The notes below the pieces were generated by a model. The model worked only from the letters and a program-made list of their open reading frames with translations. It searched no databases and had not been told where the DNA came from. Positions 9,450 to 17,174 of a stretch of DNA of 64,000 bases are shown one piece after another. Position 1 is the stretch's first letter; the number at the start of each line of letters is the position of its first letter. A program made the translations under genes and the position numbers. Location of the stretch: contig NZ_NEVJ01000002.1 in assembly GCF_002261425.1 (NCBI RefSeq), forward strand, positions 62,001 through 126,000, read 5' to 3'. This stretch comes from Bordetella genomosp. 9. GTDB taxonomy: Bacteria > Pseudomonadota > Gammaproteobacteria > Burkholderiales > Burkholderiaceae_B.

Positions 9450-10421
9450 ATGAAGCATCGGATCGATTCCATCCTGCTGGCGTCCGCCCTGGCGCTGGCG
9501 GCCACGGCCGCCGGCGCGCAATCCGCCGCCGACAGATTTCCCGATAAGCCCGTCACACTGGTGGTGCCGTATTCGCCCGGTGGCGGCAGCGACAACATCG
9601 CGCGCGCCACGGCCAACTTTCTGTCGCAGCACTGGAAGCAGCCTGTCATCGTCGAAAACAAGCCCGGCGCCGATGGCATGATCGCCACCCGCCAGGTCAT
9701 GCGCGCGGCGCCGGACGGCTACACCCTGCTGATTTCGATTCCCGCGATCGCGGCCCTGAAGTACATCAGCAAGTCCATGGATGCCGATCCCCTGGTGGAA
9801 TTGCGTCCGGTCAGCATGTTGGCGTCGGGGCCCACCGGCATCGTGGTCAAGGGGGGCACCGACATCAAGACCATCGATGACCTGAAGCGCGCCTGCGCGA
9901 AGACCGCGGCGCGCTGCAGCTGGGCCAGCGGCGAACCCTTTACCTTGCTGGCGGGCACCGGGCTGGTGGAGAAGATGGGCCTGAAGGATATGACGAACGT
10001 ACGCTATGCGGGCACGTCCGCCGCGGTGAACGACATTATCGGCGGGCGCGTCACCATGATGGTGACCGGCCTGTCGTCGGTGGTGCCGCACCACAAGGCG
10101 GGCACCATGAAGATCCTCGCGTTGAGCAGCGACCAGCGCCTGGCGGAAGTGCCCGACGTGCCCACCTATGCCGAAACCGGCCTGGGCGACGTGGACTTCA
10201 CCAATAACTGGTACGGCATCTTCGTGCCGGCCAGGACGCCGGATGCCCTGGTGGGGAAGATCGCCGACGGCATGCGCCTGGCGGCGCGGGATCCGCAGGT
10301 GCTCAATGTGCTGCAGCCGCTGCTGATCCAGCCGGTGGGAAATACCCCGGAGGAATTCGCCGCGACGGTGCGGCGTGCGCAGGCGACCGTCGACAAGCTG
10401 TCCAGCCACCTGACACAGTGA
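9450..10421 (+). CDS. Bug family tripartite tricarboxylate transporter receptor
   Basis: 323-residue TctC/Bug periplasmic solute receptor. Signal peptide residues 1-22 (cleavage after AGA), then the family motif VVPYSPGGGSDNIAR, VIVENKPGADGMIATR and APDGYTLL, and the C-terminal VPDVPTYAETG. GAGGAGAC precedes the start. Bug receptors bind carboxylates or amides; here it closes the SDR/HIBADH/lyase operon and so probably captures that pathway's substrate. The membrane components TctA/TctB are not in the window. Two cysteines in ACAKTAARC could form a disulfide, less usual for the family. Confidence 0.9.
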   Translation: MKHRIDSILLASALALAATAAGAQSAADRFPDKPVTLVVPYSPGGGSDNIARATANFLSQHWKQPVIVENKPGADGMIATRQVMRAAPDGYTLLISIPAIAALKYISKSMDADPLVELRPVSMLASGPTGIVVKGGTDIKTIDDLKRACAKTAARCSWASGEPFTLLAGTGLVEKMGLKDMTNVRYAGTSAAVNDIIGGRVTMMVTGLSSVVPHHKAGTMKILALSSDQRLAEVPDVPTYAETGLGDVDFTNNWYGIFVPARTPDALVGKIADGMRLAARDPQVLNVLQPLLIQPVGNTPEEFAATVRRAQATVDKLSSHLTQ

Positions 10422-10437
10422 GCCGCCAGAAGGCGGC
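10422..10437. terminator. Hairpin after Bug gene, weak terminator candidate
   Basis: GCCGCC-AGAA-GGCGGC forms a perfect 6-bp stem directly after the Bug stop codon and before convergent nirD. There is no U-tract, so it may only protect the 3' end. Confidence 0.35.
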
Positions 10438-10486
10438 AGGGCGGCACTGCGGCAGGGGTATCAGCGGGCAAGGGATATCAGGCGTA

Positions 10487-10843
10487 TCAAGGCGCCGGCC
10501 GCGTTTCCACGGCGTCGCCGTTGAAGCGCGCCTGCCAGGTGCGCAGCCGCTGCTCCGGATACTCCACGCACTGCCCGTCGCGCAGCCGGAAGTGCTGCTT
10601 GTACAGGGGCGACGCCACCACCAGCTCGCCGTTCAGGTGGCCGACGATCCCGCGGCCGACGACGTTCGCGCCGGACCTGGGATCGCGGTTGTCGACGGCA
10701 TACAGGTCTGCGCCTTCATGGCCGGGTACGTAGAACAGGGCGACCTGCGCGCCGTCGACCAGCGCCACCACGCCGGAGTTCTCCACCAGGTCGCGGCGGT
10801 CGCAGGCGTGGCGCCAGCTGCCGGGGTCTGTCGTGGCTTGCAT
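10487..10843 (-). CDS. nirD: Assimilatory nitrite reductase small subunit NirD
   Basis: 118-residue small subunit of NADH-dependent nitrite reductase, a Rieske-fold protein without the iron-sulfur ligands, as is usual for NirD. Recognisable blocks are LYAVDNRDPRSGANVVGRG and the segment VASPLYKQHFRLRDGQCVEY. The ATG overlaps the nirB stop (ATGA), so the subunits are made in a coupled way in the cytoplasm. Downstream it converges on a Bug gene. Confidence 0.93.
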   Translation of the reverse strand: MQATTDPGSWRHACDRRDLVENSGVVALVDGAQVALFYVPGHEGADLYAVDNRDPRSGANVVGRGIVGHLNGELVVASPLYKQHFRLRDGQCVEYPEQRLRTWQARFNGDAVETRPAP

Positions 10844-13395
10844 CAGGCGATCTCCTCGACGATGGGATGGGTTCCTTCGGGCGGCGCGGGGCGCGGCTGG
10901 CCGCGTTCCTGCACGAAGCGTATGTCGGGGTCGGGCCGCCGGTCGTTGACGAAAGTCCGGAAGCGCTTGAGCTTCTCCGGATCCTTCAAGGCGTTGGCCC
11001 ATTCGCATTCGTAGCGGTCGACCACCAGCTGCATCTGCGCTTCCAGTTCCGCGGCCAGGCCCAGGCTGTCTTCGATGATGACCGCCTTCAGGTAGTCCAG
11101 GCCGCCCTCCAGGGCGTCGCGCCAGACGGAGGTGCGCTGCAGCTTGTCGGCGGTCCGGATATAGAACATCAGGAAGCGATCGATGTAGCGGATCAGGGTG
11201 GCGTCGTCCAGGTCGGTGGCGAAGAGTTCGGCATGGCGTGGCCGCATGCCGCCGTTGCCGCAGACATACAGGTTCCAACCCTTTTCGGTGGCGATCACGC
11301 CCACGTCCTTGCTCTGTGCTTCCGCGCATTCGCGCGTGCATCCGGAGACCGCGAATTTGAGCTTGTGCGGGGCGCGCAGGCCCTTGTAGCGATTCTCGAT
11401 GTCCAGGGCCATCTTGACGCTGTCCTGCACGCCGTAGCGGCACCAGGTGCTGCCGACGCAGGATTTCACCGTGCGCGTGGCCTTGCCGTAGGCGTGGCCG
11501 GTCTCGAAACCCGCCGCGATCAGCGCGGACCAGATGTCGGGCAGATCATGCAACTGCGCGCCGAACAGATCGATGCGCTGCCCGCCGGTGATCTTGGTGT
11601 ACAGCTGGTATTCCTTGGCGATGGCGCCGATGGCCAGCAGGCCGTCGGGCGTGATCTCGCCGCCCGGTATGCGCGGCACCACGGAGTAGGTGCCGTTCTT
11701 CTGCATGTTGGCCATGAAGGTATCGTTGGTGTCCTGCAGGGGAACCAGGCTGGGGTCCTGGATCGGCCGGTTCCAGCACGACGCCAGTATGGATGCCACG
11801 ACCGGTTTGCAGATATCGCAGCCGACCCGGCCGCGGCCATGCCGGGCCAGCAGTTCTTCGAAGGTTTCCACGCCTTCGACGCGGACGATGCCGTACAGCT
11901 CCTGGCGCGTGTAGGCGAAGTGCTCGCACAGGCTTTTATCCACGGCCACGCCGCGGCGCGAGAGTTCGTGTTCGAAGACCTGCTTGAGCAGCGCGGCACA
12001 GCCGCCGCATCCCGTGGATGCCTTGGTGCAGGACTTGATGGCGGACAGGTCGGTGCAGCCTTCGTCGATGGCCGCGCAGACGGCGCCCTTGCTAACGTTG
12101 TGGCACGAGCAGATGGTGGCCGTGGCGGGCAGGGCATCGGGGCCCAGCGCCGGCGCGCCCGCGCCGGATGGCAGGATGAGGCTGGCCGGGTCGGCGGGCG
12201 GCGCGATGCCGTTCTGCGCATATTGCAGCAGCGTGTCGTAATAGCTGTTGTCGCCCACCAGCACCGCGCCCAGCACGCGCTTGCCGTCGGCGGAAACCAC
12301 CAGCCGGCGATAGCTCGCGCCTGCCTCGTCGATGTACCGGTAGCTGACGGCGCCGGGCGTCCGGGCGTGGGCGTCGCCGATCGAGCCGACGTCCACGCCC
12401 AGCAATTTCAGCTTGGTCGACATGTCGGCGCCCGTGAAGGCTTGCGGCGCCGCGCCGCACAGGTCGGACGCGGCGGTGCGGGCCATCTGGTAGCCCGGCG
12501 CGACCAGGCCGAAGACCGTGCCGTTCCAGATCGCGCACTCGCCTATGGCGTAGATGGCCTCGTCGCTGGTGCGGCAGCGGTCGTCGATCACGACGCCGCC
12601 ACGTTCGCCCACCGCCAGGCCGCCGGCGCGCGCCAGGCCGTCGCGTGGCCGGATGCCGGCGGAAAACACCACCAGGTCGGTTTCCAGCGGTTCGCCTTCC
12701 GCGAATCGCATGGCGTAGCGGTAGCGCAGGCCTTCCTTGATCGCCTGCGTGGAGCGCGACAGGTGCACATGGGCGCCCAGCGCCTCGATGCGCGCTTTCA
12801 GCGCGGCGCCGCCGAAGTCGTCCAGCTGCACGGGCATCAGCCGCGGGGCGAACTCCACCACGTGCACGTCCAGGCCCAGGGTCTTCAAGGAATTGGCGGC
12901 CTCCAGCCCCAGCAGGCCGCCGCCCACGACCACGCCGCGCCGCGCGCCCACGGACGCCGCGCGGATCAGGTCCAGGTCGTCCAGCGTGCGGTACACCAGC
13001 CCGGCCGTGCCCTCGGCGCCGGCCACGGGCGGCACGAAGGGAAAGGAGCCGGTCGCCAGGACCAGCTTGTCGTAGGACTGGCGTCCTTCATCGGTGACGA
13101 TCTCGCGGTTGCGGCGGTCGATTTCCTGCACGCGCACACCCAGTCGCAGGTGCAGGCCGGGGCGATCGTAGAAAGCCGCGTCGCTCATGGCCATGGACTC
13201 CGCGTCGCGTCCGGCCAGATATTCGGACAGGTGCACCCGGTCGTAGGCGCGGCGTGTTTCCTCGCCGTAGACCAGGATGCGGTAGCGATCCAGCGCGCCC
13301 TGGGCGATCGCCTGTTCCACGAAGTGATGGCCGACCATGCCGTTGCCGACCACGACCAGGGTCTCTAGGGTAGGGGTGGGATGCGCTGCATTCAT
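10843..13395 (-). CDS. nirB: Assimilatory nitrite reductase large subunit NirB
   Basis: 850-residue cytoplasmic siroheme nitrite reductase, reducing nitrite to ammonium with NADH. Order of domains: FAD/NAD(P) oxidoreductase (VVVGNGMVGHHFVEQ at the N-terminus; GGGLLGLEAANSL near 160), a BFD-type [2Fe-2S] domain (CSCHNVSKG ... STGCGGC, about 425-465), then ferredoxin-like and siroheme/[4Fe-4S] domains with the cysteines in CVGSTWC and SGCTRECAEAQS. Length is normal. It needs siroheme, made by the CobA encoded at 62192-63079, and its nitrite would come from the nitrate reductase at the right edge. Control region described at 13455-13558. Confidence 0.95.
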   Translation of the reverse strand: MNAAHPTPTLETLVVVGNGMVGHHFVEQAIAQGALDRYRILVYGEETRRAYDRVHLSEYLAGRDAESMAMSDAAFYDRPGLHLRLGVRVQEIDRRNREIVTDEGRQSYDKLVLATGSFPFVPPVAGAEGTAGLVYRTLDDLDLIRAASVGARRGVVVGGGLLGLEAANSLKTLGLDVHVVEFAPRLMPVQLDDFGGAALKARIEALGAHVHLSRSTQAIKEGLRYRYAMRFAEGEPLETDLVVFSAGIRPRDGLARAGGLAVGERGGVVIDDRCRTSDEAIYAIGECAIWNGTVFGLVAPGYQMARTAASDLCGAAPQAFTGADMSTKLKLLGVDVGSIGDAHARTPGAVSYRYIDEAGASYRRLVVSADGKRVLGAVLVGDNSYYDTLLQYAQNGIAPPADPASLILPSGAGAPALGPDALPATATICSCHNVSKGAVCAAIDEGCTDLSAIKSCTKASTGCGGCAALLKQVFEHELSRRGVAVDKSLCEHFAYTRQELYGIVRVEGVETFEELLARHGRGRVGCDICKPVVASILASCWNRPIQDPSLVPLQDTNDTFMANMQKNGTYSVVPRIPGGEITPDGLLAIGAIAKEYQLYTKITGGQRIDLFGAQLHDLPDIWSALIAAGFETGHAYGKATRTVKSCVGSTWCRYGVQDSVKMALDIENRYKGLRAPHKLKFAVSGCTRECAEAQSKDVGVIATEKGWNLYVCGNGGMRPRHAELFATDLDDATLIRYIDRFLMFYIRTADKLQRTSVWRDALEGGLDYLKAVIIEDSLGLAAELEAQMQLVVDRYECEWANALKDPEKLKRFRTFVNDRRPDPDIRFVQERGQPRPAPPEGTHPIVEEIA

Positions 13396-13454
13396 ATGAA
13401 GTCACCGGGGTCGCGTCTGCGGGAGACGTAAACAGAAGACGGAAAGCAAACGAC

Positions 13455-13491
13455 AAAAAGGCGCCCGCGACCGTGAGGTCGAGGCGCCTTT
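13455..13491 (-). terminator. Intrinsic terminator in the nirB leader
   Basis: Read on the minus strand, AAAGGCGCC pairs with GGCGCCTTT (13483-13491 with 13457-13465), with an inner CGACC/GGTCG stem and TCAC loop, followed by five Ts (13459-13455). This is a textbook intrinsic terminator only 60 bp before the nirB ATG and after the predicted sigma-54 start site, so it sits inside the leader as an attenuator. It could also terminate read-through from the GNAT gene. Confidence 0.72.
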
Positions 13492-13513
13492 GCCTGTCAT
13501 GCTCGAGTTGTGT

Positions 13514-13531
13514 GCCGGGATTGCTCCCGGC
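13514..13531 (-). promoter_or_regulatory. Leader hexaloop hairpin upstream of the nirB attenuator
   Basis: Minus-strand GCCGGG-AGCAAT-CCCGGC: a perfect 6-bp stem with a six-base loop starting with A, at the predicted 5' end of the nirB transcript. ANTAR-type antiterminators (NasR, NasT) recognise hexaloop hairpins just before a terminator; the position fits, but loop position 4 is A where I expect G, and a second hexaloop is not obvious. A possible anti-terminator pairing exists between TCGAG at about 13500 and CTCGA in the left arm of the terminator. Confidence 0.45.
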
Positions 13532-13542
13532 CTGGAAGATCA

Positions 13543-13558
13543 AGCAATACGCATGCCA
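13543..13558 (-). promoter_or_regulatory. Sigma-54 (-24/-12) promoter of nirBD
   Basis: Minus-strand TGGCATGCGTATTGCT matches the RpoN consensus TGGCACGNNNNTTGCW with one mismatch and has the exact 10-base spacing between the GG and GC doublets. The predicted start is around 13532. Upstream, TGCGC-N5-GGTGC (13612-13627) resembles an NtrC half-site pair. This fits nitrogen-limitation control of nitrite assimilation. Confidence 0.65.
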
Positions 13559-13706
13559 GGTACGGTGCCGGGCACGCCGGGTCGGAACGTGGTCCGCATG
13601 CGCGTGTGTGGTGCGCAATGCGGTGCGTGGTGCACGTCTTTGGGGCTGTCGCGTTTCGGTGTCGCGGCGTCGCCGTGTTCAGGCGGTCCGCCGATCCGGC
13701 TTGGTC

Positions 13707-14261
13707 TCAGGCCAGCAGGCGCGCCATGATCACGATGTCCTCGTGGTGGCCGTCCAGGTAGCGCGCCTTGCGTTTCACGCCTTCCTCGACGAATCCGCAG
13801 GACCGATAGAGCGCGCGCGCGGCGGCGTTCGCCGCATAGACTTCCAGTTCGATGCGGTGCAGTTCCATGGCCGCGGCGGCGCCCAGGGCCGCGTTCAGCA
13901 GGGCCTTGCCGATGCCGCGCCCGCGCCAGTCCGGCCGCACGCCCATCCCCAGCACGCCTGTGTGCGTGAAGCCGGGCTGCGCCAGGGGCACGATGTCGCA
14001 CCATCCGACGACGTCGCGATCGGCCAGGGCGACATAGTGCGGATGCCGCATGGCGATGTTGTTCATGACGAAGGCGCGCGTCTGCTCCACCGGCGGCGCC
14101 TGCAGGAAGCTCAGGTGCCGCCGTTCGCGCGCGACCGTGTCCAGCGCGCGCCGATAGCCGTCGATGTGCGCGGGCGAGATGGGAAGGACGCTGTAGTCGG
14201 TGTCCGCCCCGGGAAGTGCTTCGCGGGGGGGCGAACGGCGGAGCAGCTGCAGGCGTTTCAT
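13707..14261 (-). CDS. GNAT family N-acetyltransferase
   Basis: 184-residue Gcn5-related acetyltransferase. The acetyl-CoA-binding motif A is visible as LGMGVRPDWRGRGIGKALLNAAL (Q/RxxGxG/A core RGRGIGKA, about residues 113-120), followed by the motif-B segment ALYRSCGFVEEGVKRKARYLDGH, typical of RimI/PhnO-like enzymes with a final aromatic region. Substrate unknown. It is upstream of nirB on the same strand, separated by 311 bp containing the nirB promoter, so it is probably an independent gene. Confidence 0.82.
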   Translation of the reverse strand: MKRLQLLRRSPPREALPGADTDYSVLPISPAHIDGYRRALDTVARERRHLSFLQAPPVEQTRAFVMNNIAMRHPHYVALADRDVVGWCDIVPLAQPGFTHTGVLGMGVRPDWRGRGIGKALLNAALGAAAAMELHRIELEVYAANAAARALYRSCGFVEEGVKRKARYLDGHHEDIVIMARLLA

Positions 14262-14336
14262 GGGGTCGGCGTGTCTGTGGGCAGCCCATAGTATGCGCGG
14301 TGATGTGACGCCGCGCGCGGTCTAGGGCTTACGTGT

Positions 14337-14419
14337 CGCTGAACGATACCAAAGGCCTAGCCCGACGGGCGATGGATTTGACAAGCGATCGGACGCAAAA
14401 TATAGTCCGTTGAACGATA
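14337..14419. repeat. Two copies of CGYTGAACGATA upstream of a Bug gene
   Basis: CGCTGAACGATA (14337-14348) and CGTTGAACGATA (14408-14419) are direct repeats 71 bp apart, close to seven helical turns, in the 248-bp space between the GNAT and Bug genes. The second overlaps an AT-rich patch (TATAGT, GATATAGT). They could be regulator sites of the Bug-hydrolase operon; no regulator gene is adjacent. Confidence 0.35.
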
Positions 14420-14509
14420 TAGTGGTTCGATCAGCGGAACATAGCTTCCCGGTAGCAGGGGAGGCCAGTCCGTCGCGCGCCTTGAACAACAAAATCAGGA
14501 GACAAATCA

Positions 14510-15472
14510 ATGAAACTCGCCAGCCTCGTCGCGGCAGGTATGACCGCGCTTTTCGTCGGCGGAGCGGCGCAGGCCGCCTATCCGGACCGGCCCATACACA
14601 TCATCGTGCCCTTCCCGCCGGGCGGTTCGACCGACGTCGTCACGCGCATCGTCGTGGCCAAGGCGCAGGAGCTGCTGGGGCAGAACATCATCGTCGAGAA
14701 CCGCGGCGGCGCCGGCAGCATCATCGGATCGGACTACGTCGCCAAGGCGGCGCCCGATGGCTACACCCTGCTGGTCGGCCAGACCGCCTTCGCGGTCAAC
14801 GCCTCGCTGCGCGAGAAGCTGCCCTACGACACCGTCAAGGACTTCACGCCCATCGCGCTGATGGCGGACCATCCCGGCGTGTTCCTGGCGCAGTACACCA
14901 AGCCGTACAACACCTTCAAGGAGTTCATCGCCTACGCCAAGGCCAATCCCGGCAAGGTGGTGTATTCATCGGCCGGCACGGGTAGCTGGCCGCACCTGTC
15001 CATGGCCATGCTGGCCAAGGATGCCGGCCTGCAGATGGTGCACGTGCCCTATCAGGGAACAGGCCCCGCCAAGGCGGACCTGATCGCCGGACGCGTGGAC
15101 GTCAAGATCGAGGCCTATGCCACGTCCATGGGCATGGTCAAGGATGGCAAGTTGAAGGTCCTGGCCGTCACCAGCGCGCAGCGCGACCCCATCCTGCCCG
15201 ACGTGCCGACCATCGCCGAACTCGGATACCCCGGTTATGAAACGTCGTACTGGATCGGCCTGCTGGGCCCCGCCAGGATGCCGGCGGACGTCAGCGCCAA
15301 GTTGGAGAAAGTCTTCCTGCAGGCGGTCAACGATCCGGAGGTCAAGCAGAAGCTGGAAGCCCAGACCATCCATCCCCACGCCTTGCCCGCCAAGGACCTG
15401 CAGGCCCTGATCCAGAAGGAAATCGACAAGTGGGCCGCGGTGATCAAGGACAGCAACATCGACAAGCAATGA
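14510..15472 (+). CDS. Bug family tripartite tricarboxylate transporter receptor
   Basis: 320-residue periplasmic receptor of the TctC/Bug family. Signal peptide 1-22 ending AQA, then IIVPFPPGGSTDVVTR, IIVENRGGAGSIIGSDYVA, APDGYTLLVG and LPDVPTIAELGYPG. AGGAGAC lies before the start. First gene of an apparent operon with the alpha/beta hydrolase-like (15490) and maleate-isomerase-like (16347) genes, so it likely imports their ligand. Confidence 0.9.
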   Translation: MKLASLVAAGMTALFVGGAAQAAYPDRPIHIIVPFPPGGSTDVVTRIVVAKAQELLGQNIIVENRGGAGSIIGSDYVAKAAPDGYTLLVGQTAFAVNASLREKLPYDTVKDFTPIALMADHPGVFLAQYTKPYNTFKEFIAYAKANPGKVVYSSAGTGSWPHLSMAMLAKDAGLQMVHVPYQGTGPAKADLIAGRVDVKIEAYATSMGMVKDGKLKVLAVTSAQRDPILPDVPTIAELGYPGYETSYWIGLLGPARMPADVSAKLEKVFLQAVNDPEVKQKLEAQTIHPHALPAKDLQALIQKEIDKWAAVIKDSNIDKQ

Positions 15473-15489
15473 AGGCGGGGACAGCACGC

Positions 15490-16350
15490 ATGGCGAATTT
15501 CTACGAGTCAGCCCGACGCACGACCGAAAGGATGGAAGTGGCGCCCGGGGTCGATATCGCCTACGTCGTGGACGACTACACCGATGGCTGGCGCGATGCG
15601 CCGGTGGTCATGTTGCTGCACGGCGTATCGGAATCCGCCGAGGCATTCACGGGATGGGTGCCGGCGCTGGCCAGGCATTGCCGTGTCGTACGGGTGGATC
15701 TGCGCGGCCACGGATTGTCGTCGGCGGTCGGCGAACACGACCCGCTGTCGATCGCGGCCATGGCCGACGACATCGACGCGCTGGCGCGCCACCTCGGTGG
15801 CGCGATACACGTGGTGGGGGCGAAACTGGGCGCGCAGATCGCGCTGGAGCTCGCGCAGCGCGGCGCGACCTGGATGGCGACGCTGACCCTCGCCGGCGTC
15901 CTGATTTCGCCGGGCGGCGCCCTGGGCAAGTGGGTGGACGACTGGCTGGGCCTGGTCGACGGTGGTGGCGTCGAAGGCTGGGCGCGCGCGACCATGCCCG
16001 GCCGCATGGGCACCGCCTTGCCGCCCGAGGGCATGGCGTGGTGGACGCGGTACATGGGGCTGGCGCCAGCGGCGACGGTCAAGGCCTGCATCCGCATGTT
16101 CCCACGCCTGGCCGAGCCGACGCGCCTGGAGGACATACGCTGCCCCACGCAGGTCATCGTCGCCGTGCAACCGGAAAAGCCGGGCGCCTACGACCAGCGC
16201 CAGCCGGTGGCGGAAGTGCGCCGCTGGCAGACGCGGATTCCCGGGTCGTCGCTGGTCGAGCTGCAGGCCGACTCGTATCACATCGCCGCCACGCATCCCG
16301 ATGCCTGCGCGGAAATCGCCCTACGTTTTATCGAAAGGAATACATCATGA
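15490..16350 (+). CDS. Alpha/beta hydrolase-fold protein lacking the nucleophile serine
   Basis: 286-residue alpha/beta hydrolase fold. The oxyanion-hole HGVSES (from residue 44) and DLRGHGLSS (70-78) are normal, and a C-terminal histidine is present in SYHIA (H264). But the nucleophile elbow, normally GxSxG, reads GAKLG: residue 112 is lysine (codon AAA at 15823-15825). It can therefore not act as an ordinary serine hydrolase. Size and context resemble NicD (N-formylmaleamate deformylase) next to a NicE-like maleate isomerase. ATG 15490 follows AAGGCGGGG; ATG 15469, overlapping the Bug stop, is possible. The stop overlaps the next start. It could be a binding protein, a lysine-dependent lyase, or a decayed copy. 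Confidence 0.78.
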   Translation: MANFYESARRTTERMEVAPGVDIAYVVDDYTDGWRDAPVVMLLHGVSESAEAFTGWVPALARHCRVVRVDLRGHGLSSAVGEHDPLSIAAMADDIDALARHLGGAIHVVGAKLGAQIALELAQRGATWMATLTLAGVLISPGGALGKWVDDWLGLVDGGGVEGWARATMPGRMGTALPPEGMAWWTRYMGLAPAATVKACIRMFPRLAEPTRLEDIRCPTQVIVAVQPEKPGAYDQRQPVAEVRRWQTRIPGSSLVELQADSYHIAATHPDACAEIALRFIERNTS

Positions 16351-17090
16351 TGGGATGGCGCGGCCGCATCGGCTTTCTGGTTCCTCCGGGCAACCCGACC
16401 GTGGAGCCGGAGATGCAGCAATTGGTGCCGAAGGGCGTGTCCCTGCATTTCACGCGCATGGTGGCCCACGGGCTGACCGGCGCGCATGCCGGCCAGGACG
16501 ACCGTAATCGCACCCAGATCGAGCACATACCGGAAAACGTCGAATTGCTCGCCATGGTCAAGCCCGGCGTGATCGTCATGGCCCATACCGCCACCAGCTA
16601 TACGCTGGGCAAGCAGGGCGAGGCCGAACTGGTCGCGCGCATGGAACAGCAGTACGGCATTCCCTTCATCACCGCCTTCGGCAGCGTGCTGGCGGCGTTC
16701 AAGCATCTGGGCATCGAGCGTGTGGCCTACGCGACGCCGTACAACGAACAGACGACGCTGCAGGGCAAGGCGCACCTGGAAGCCCATGGCATGAAGGTGG
16801 TGGCACATGGCATCCTGCCGGGCGTGGTCAACATCTATGATGAAACCCCGGAACGCGCCTATTCGCTCGGACGCCAGGTCGATCATTCGGATGCGCAGGC
16901 CCTGTTCCTGAGCGGCGTCGGCATGCCGACGGTGGACGCGATCAACCTGCTGGAGCGCGATCTGGGCAAGCCCGTGATCTCCAGCGCCACGGCGATGATG
17001 TGGAATGCGCTGCGCACCATAGGCGTGCGCGACACGGCGGCGGACGGCGGACTGCTGCTGTCGGGCGCGCGGGGCGTGGCGATCCGGTGA
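16347..17090 (+). CDS. Maleate isomerase / arylmalonate decarboxylase-like protein without cysteine
   Basis: 247-residue Asp/Glu racemase superfamily protein, closest in pattern to maleate cis-trans isomerase: N-terminal RIGFLVPPGNPTVEPEM and C-terminal GKPVISSATAMMWNALRTIG. These enzymes use one or two catalytic cysteines; this protein contains no cysteine at all. The expected first position (ACTS in the family) reads TATS, and the second (SCxN/SCGG) reads SGVGMP. The gene is coupled to the equally nucleophile-less hydrolase homologue by ATGATG overlap. The frame is intact with normal codon use, so it appears maintained. Function may be non-catalytic, or use other chemistry. Confidence 0.78.
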   Translation: MMGWRGRIGFLVPPGNPTVEPEMQQLVPKGVSLHFTRMVAHGLTGAHAGQDDRNRTQIEHIPENVELLAMVKPGVIVMAHTATSYTLGKQGEAELVARMEQQYGIPFITAFGSVLAAFKHLGIERVAYATPYNEQTTLQGKAHLEAHGMKVVAHGILPGVVNIYDETPERAYSLGRQVDHSDAQALFLSGVGMPTVDAINLLERDLGKPVISSATAMMWNALRTIGVRDTAADGGLLLSGARGVAIR

Positions 17091-17174
17091 TACGCACGTG
17101 ATACGTAGTGGCGCCGCCGGGCAAGGGCGGCTATCTTTTCCATTTCGGCGCGGACGCGCCTACAGGATGCCGGC

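Noticed and set aside
10867-13368. An 833-codon open frame on the plus strand opposite nirB.
   Set aside because: It is the antisense shadow of a clear nirB; the product is Gln/His/Arg/Ala-rich with no recognisable domain, as expected in GC-rich DNA.
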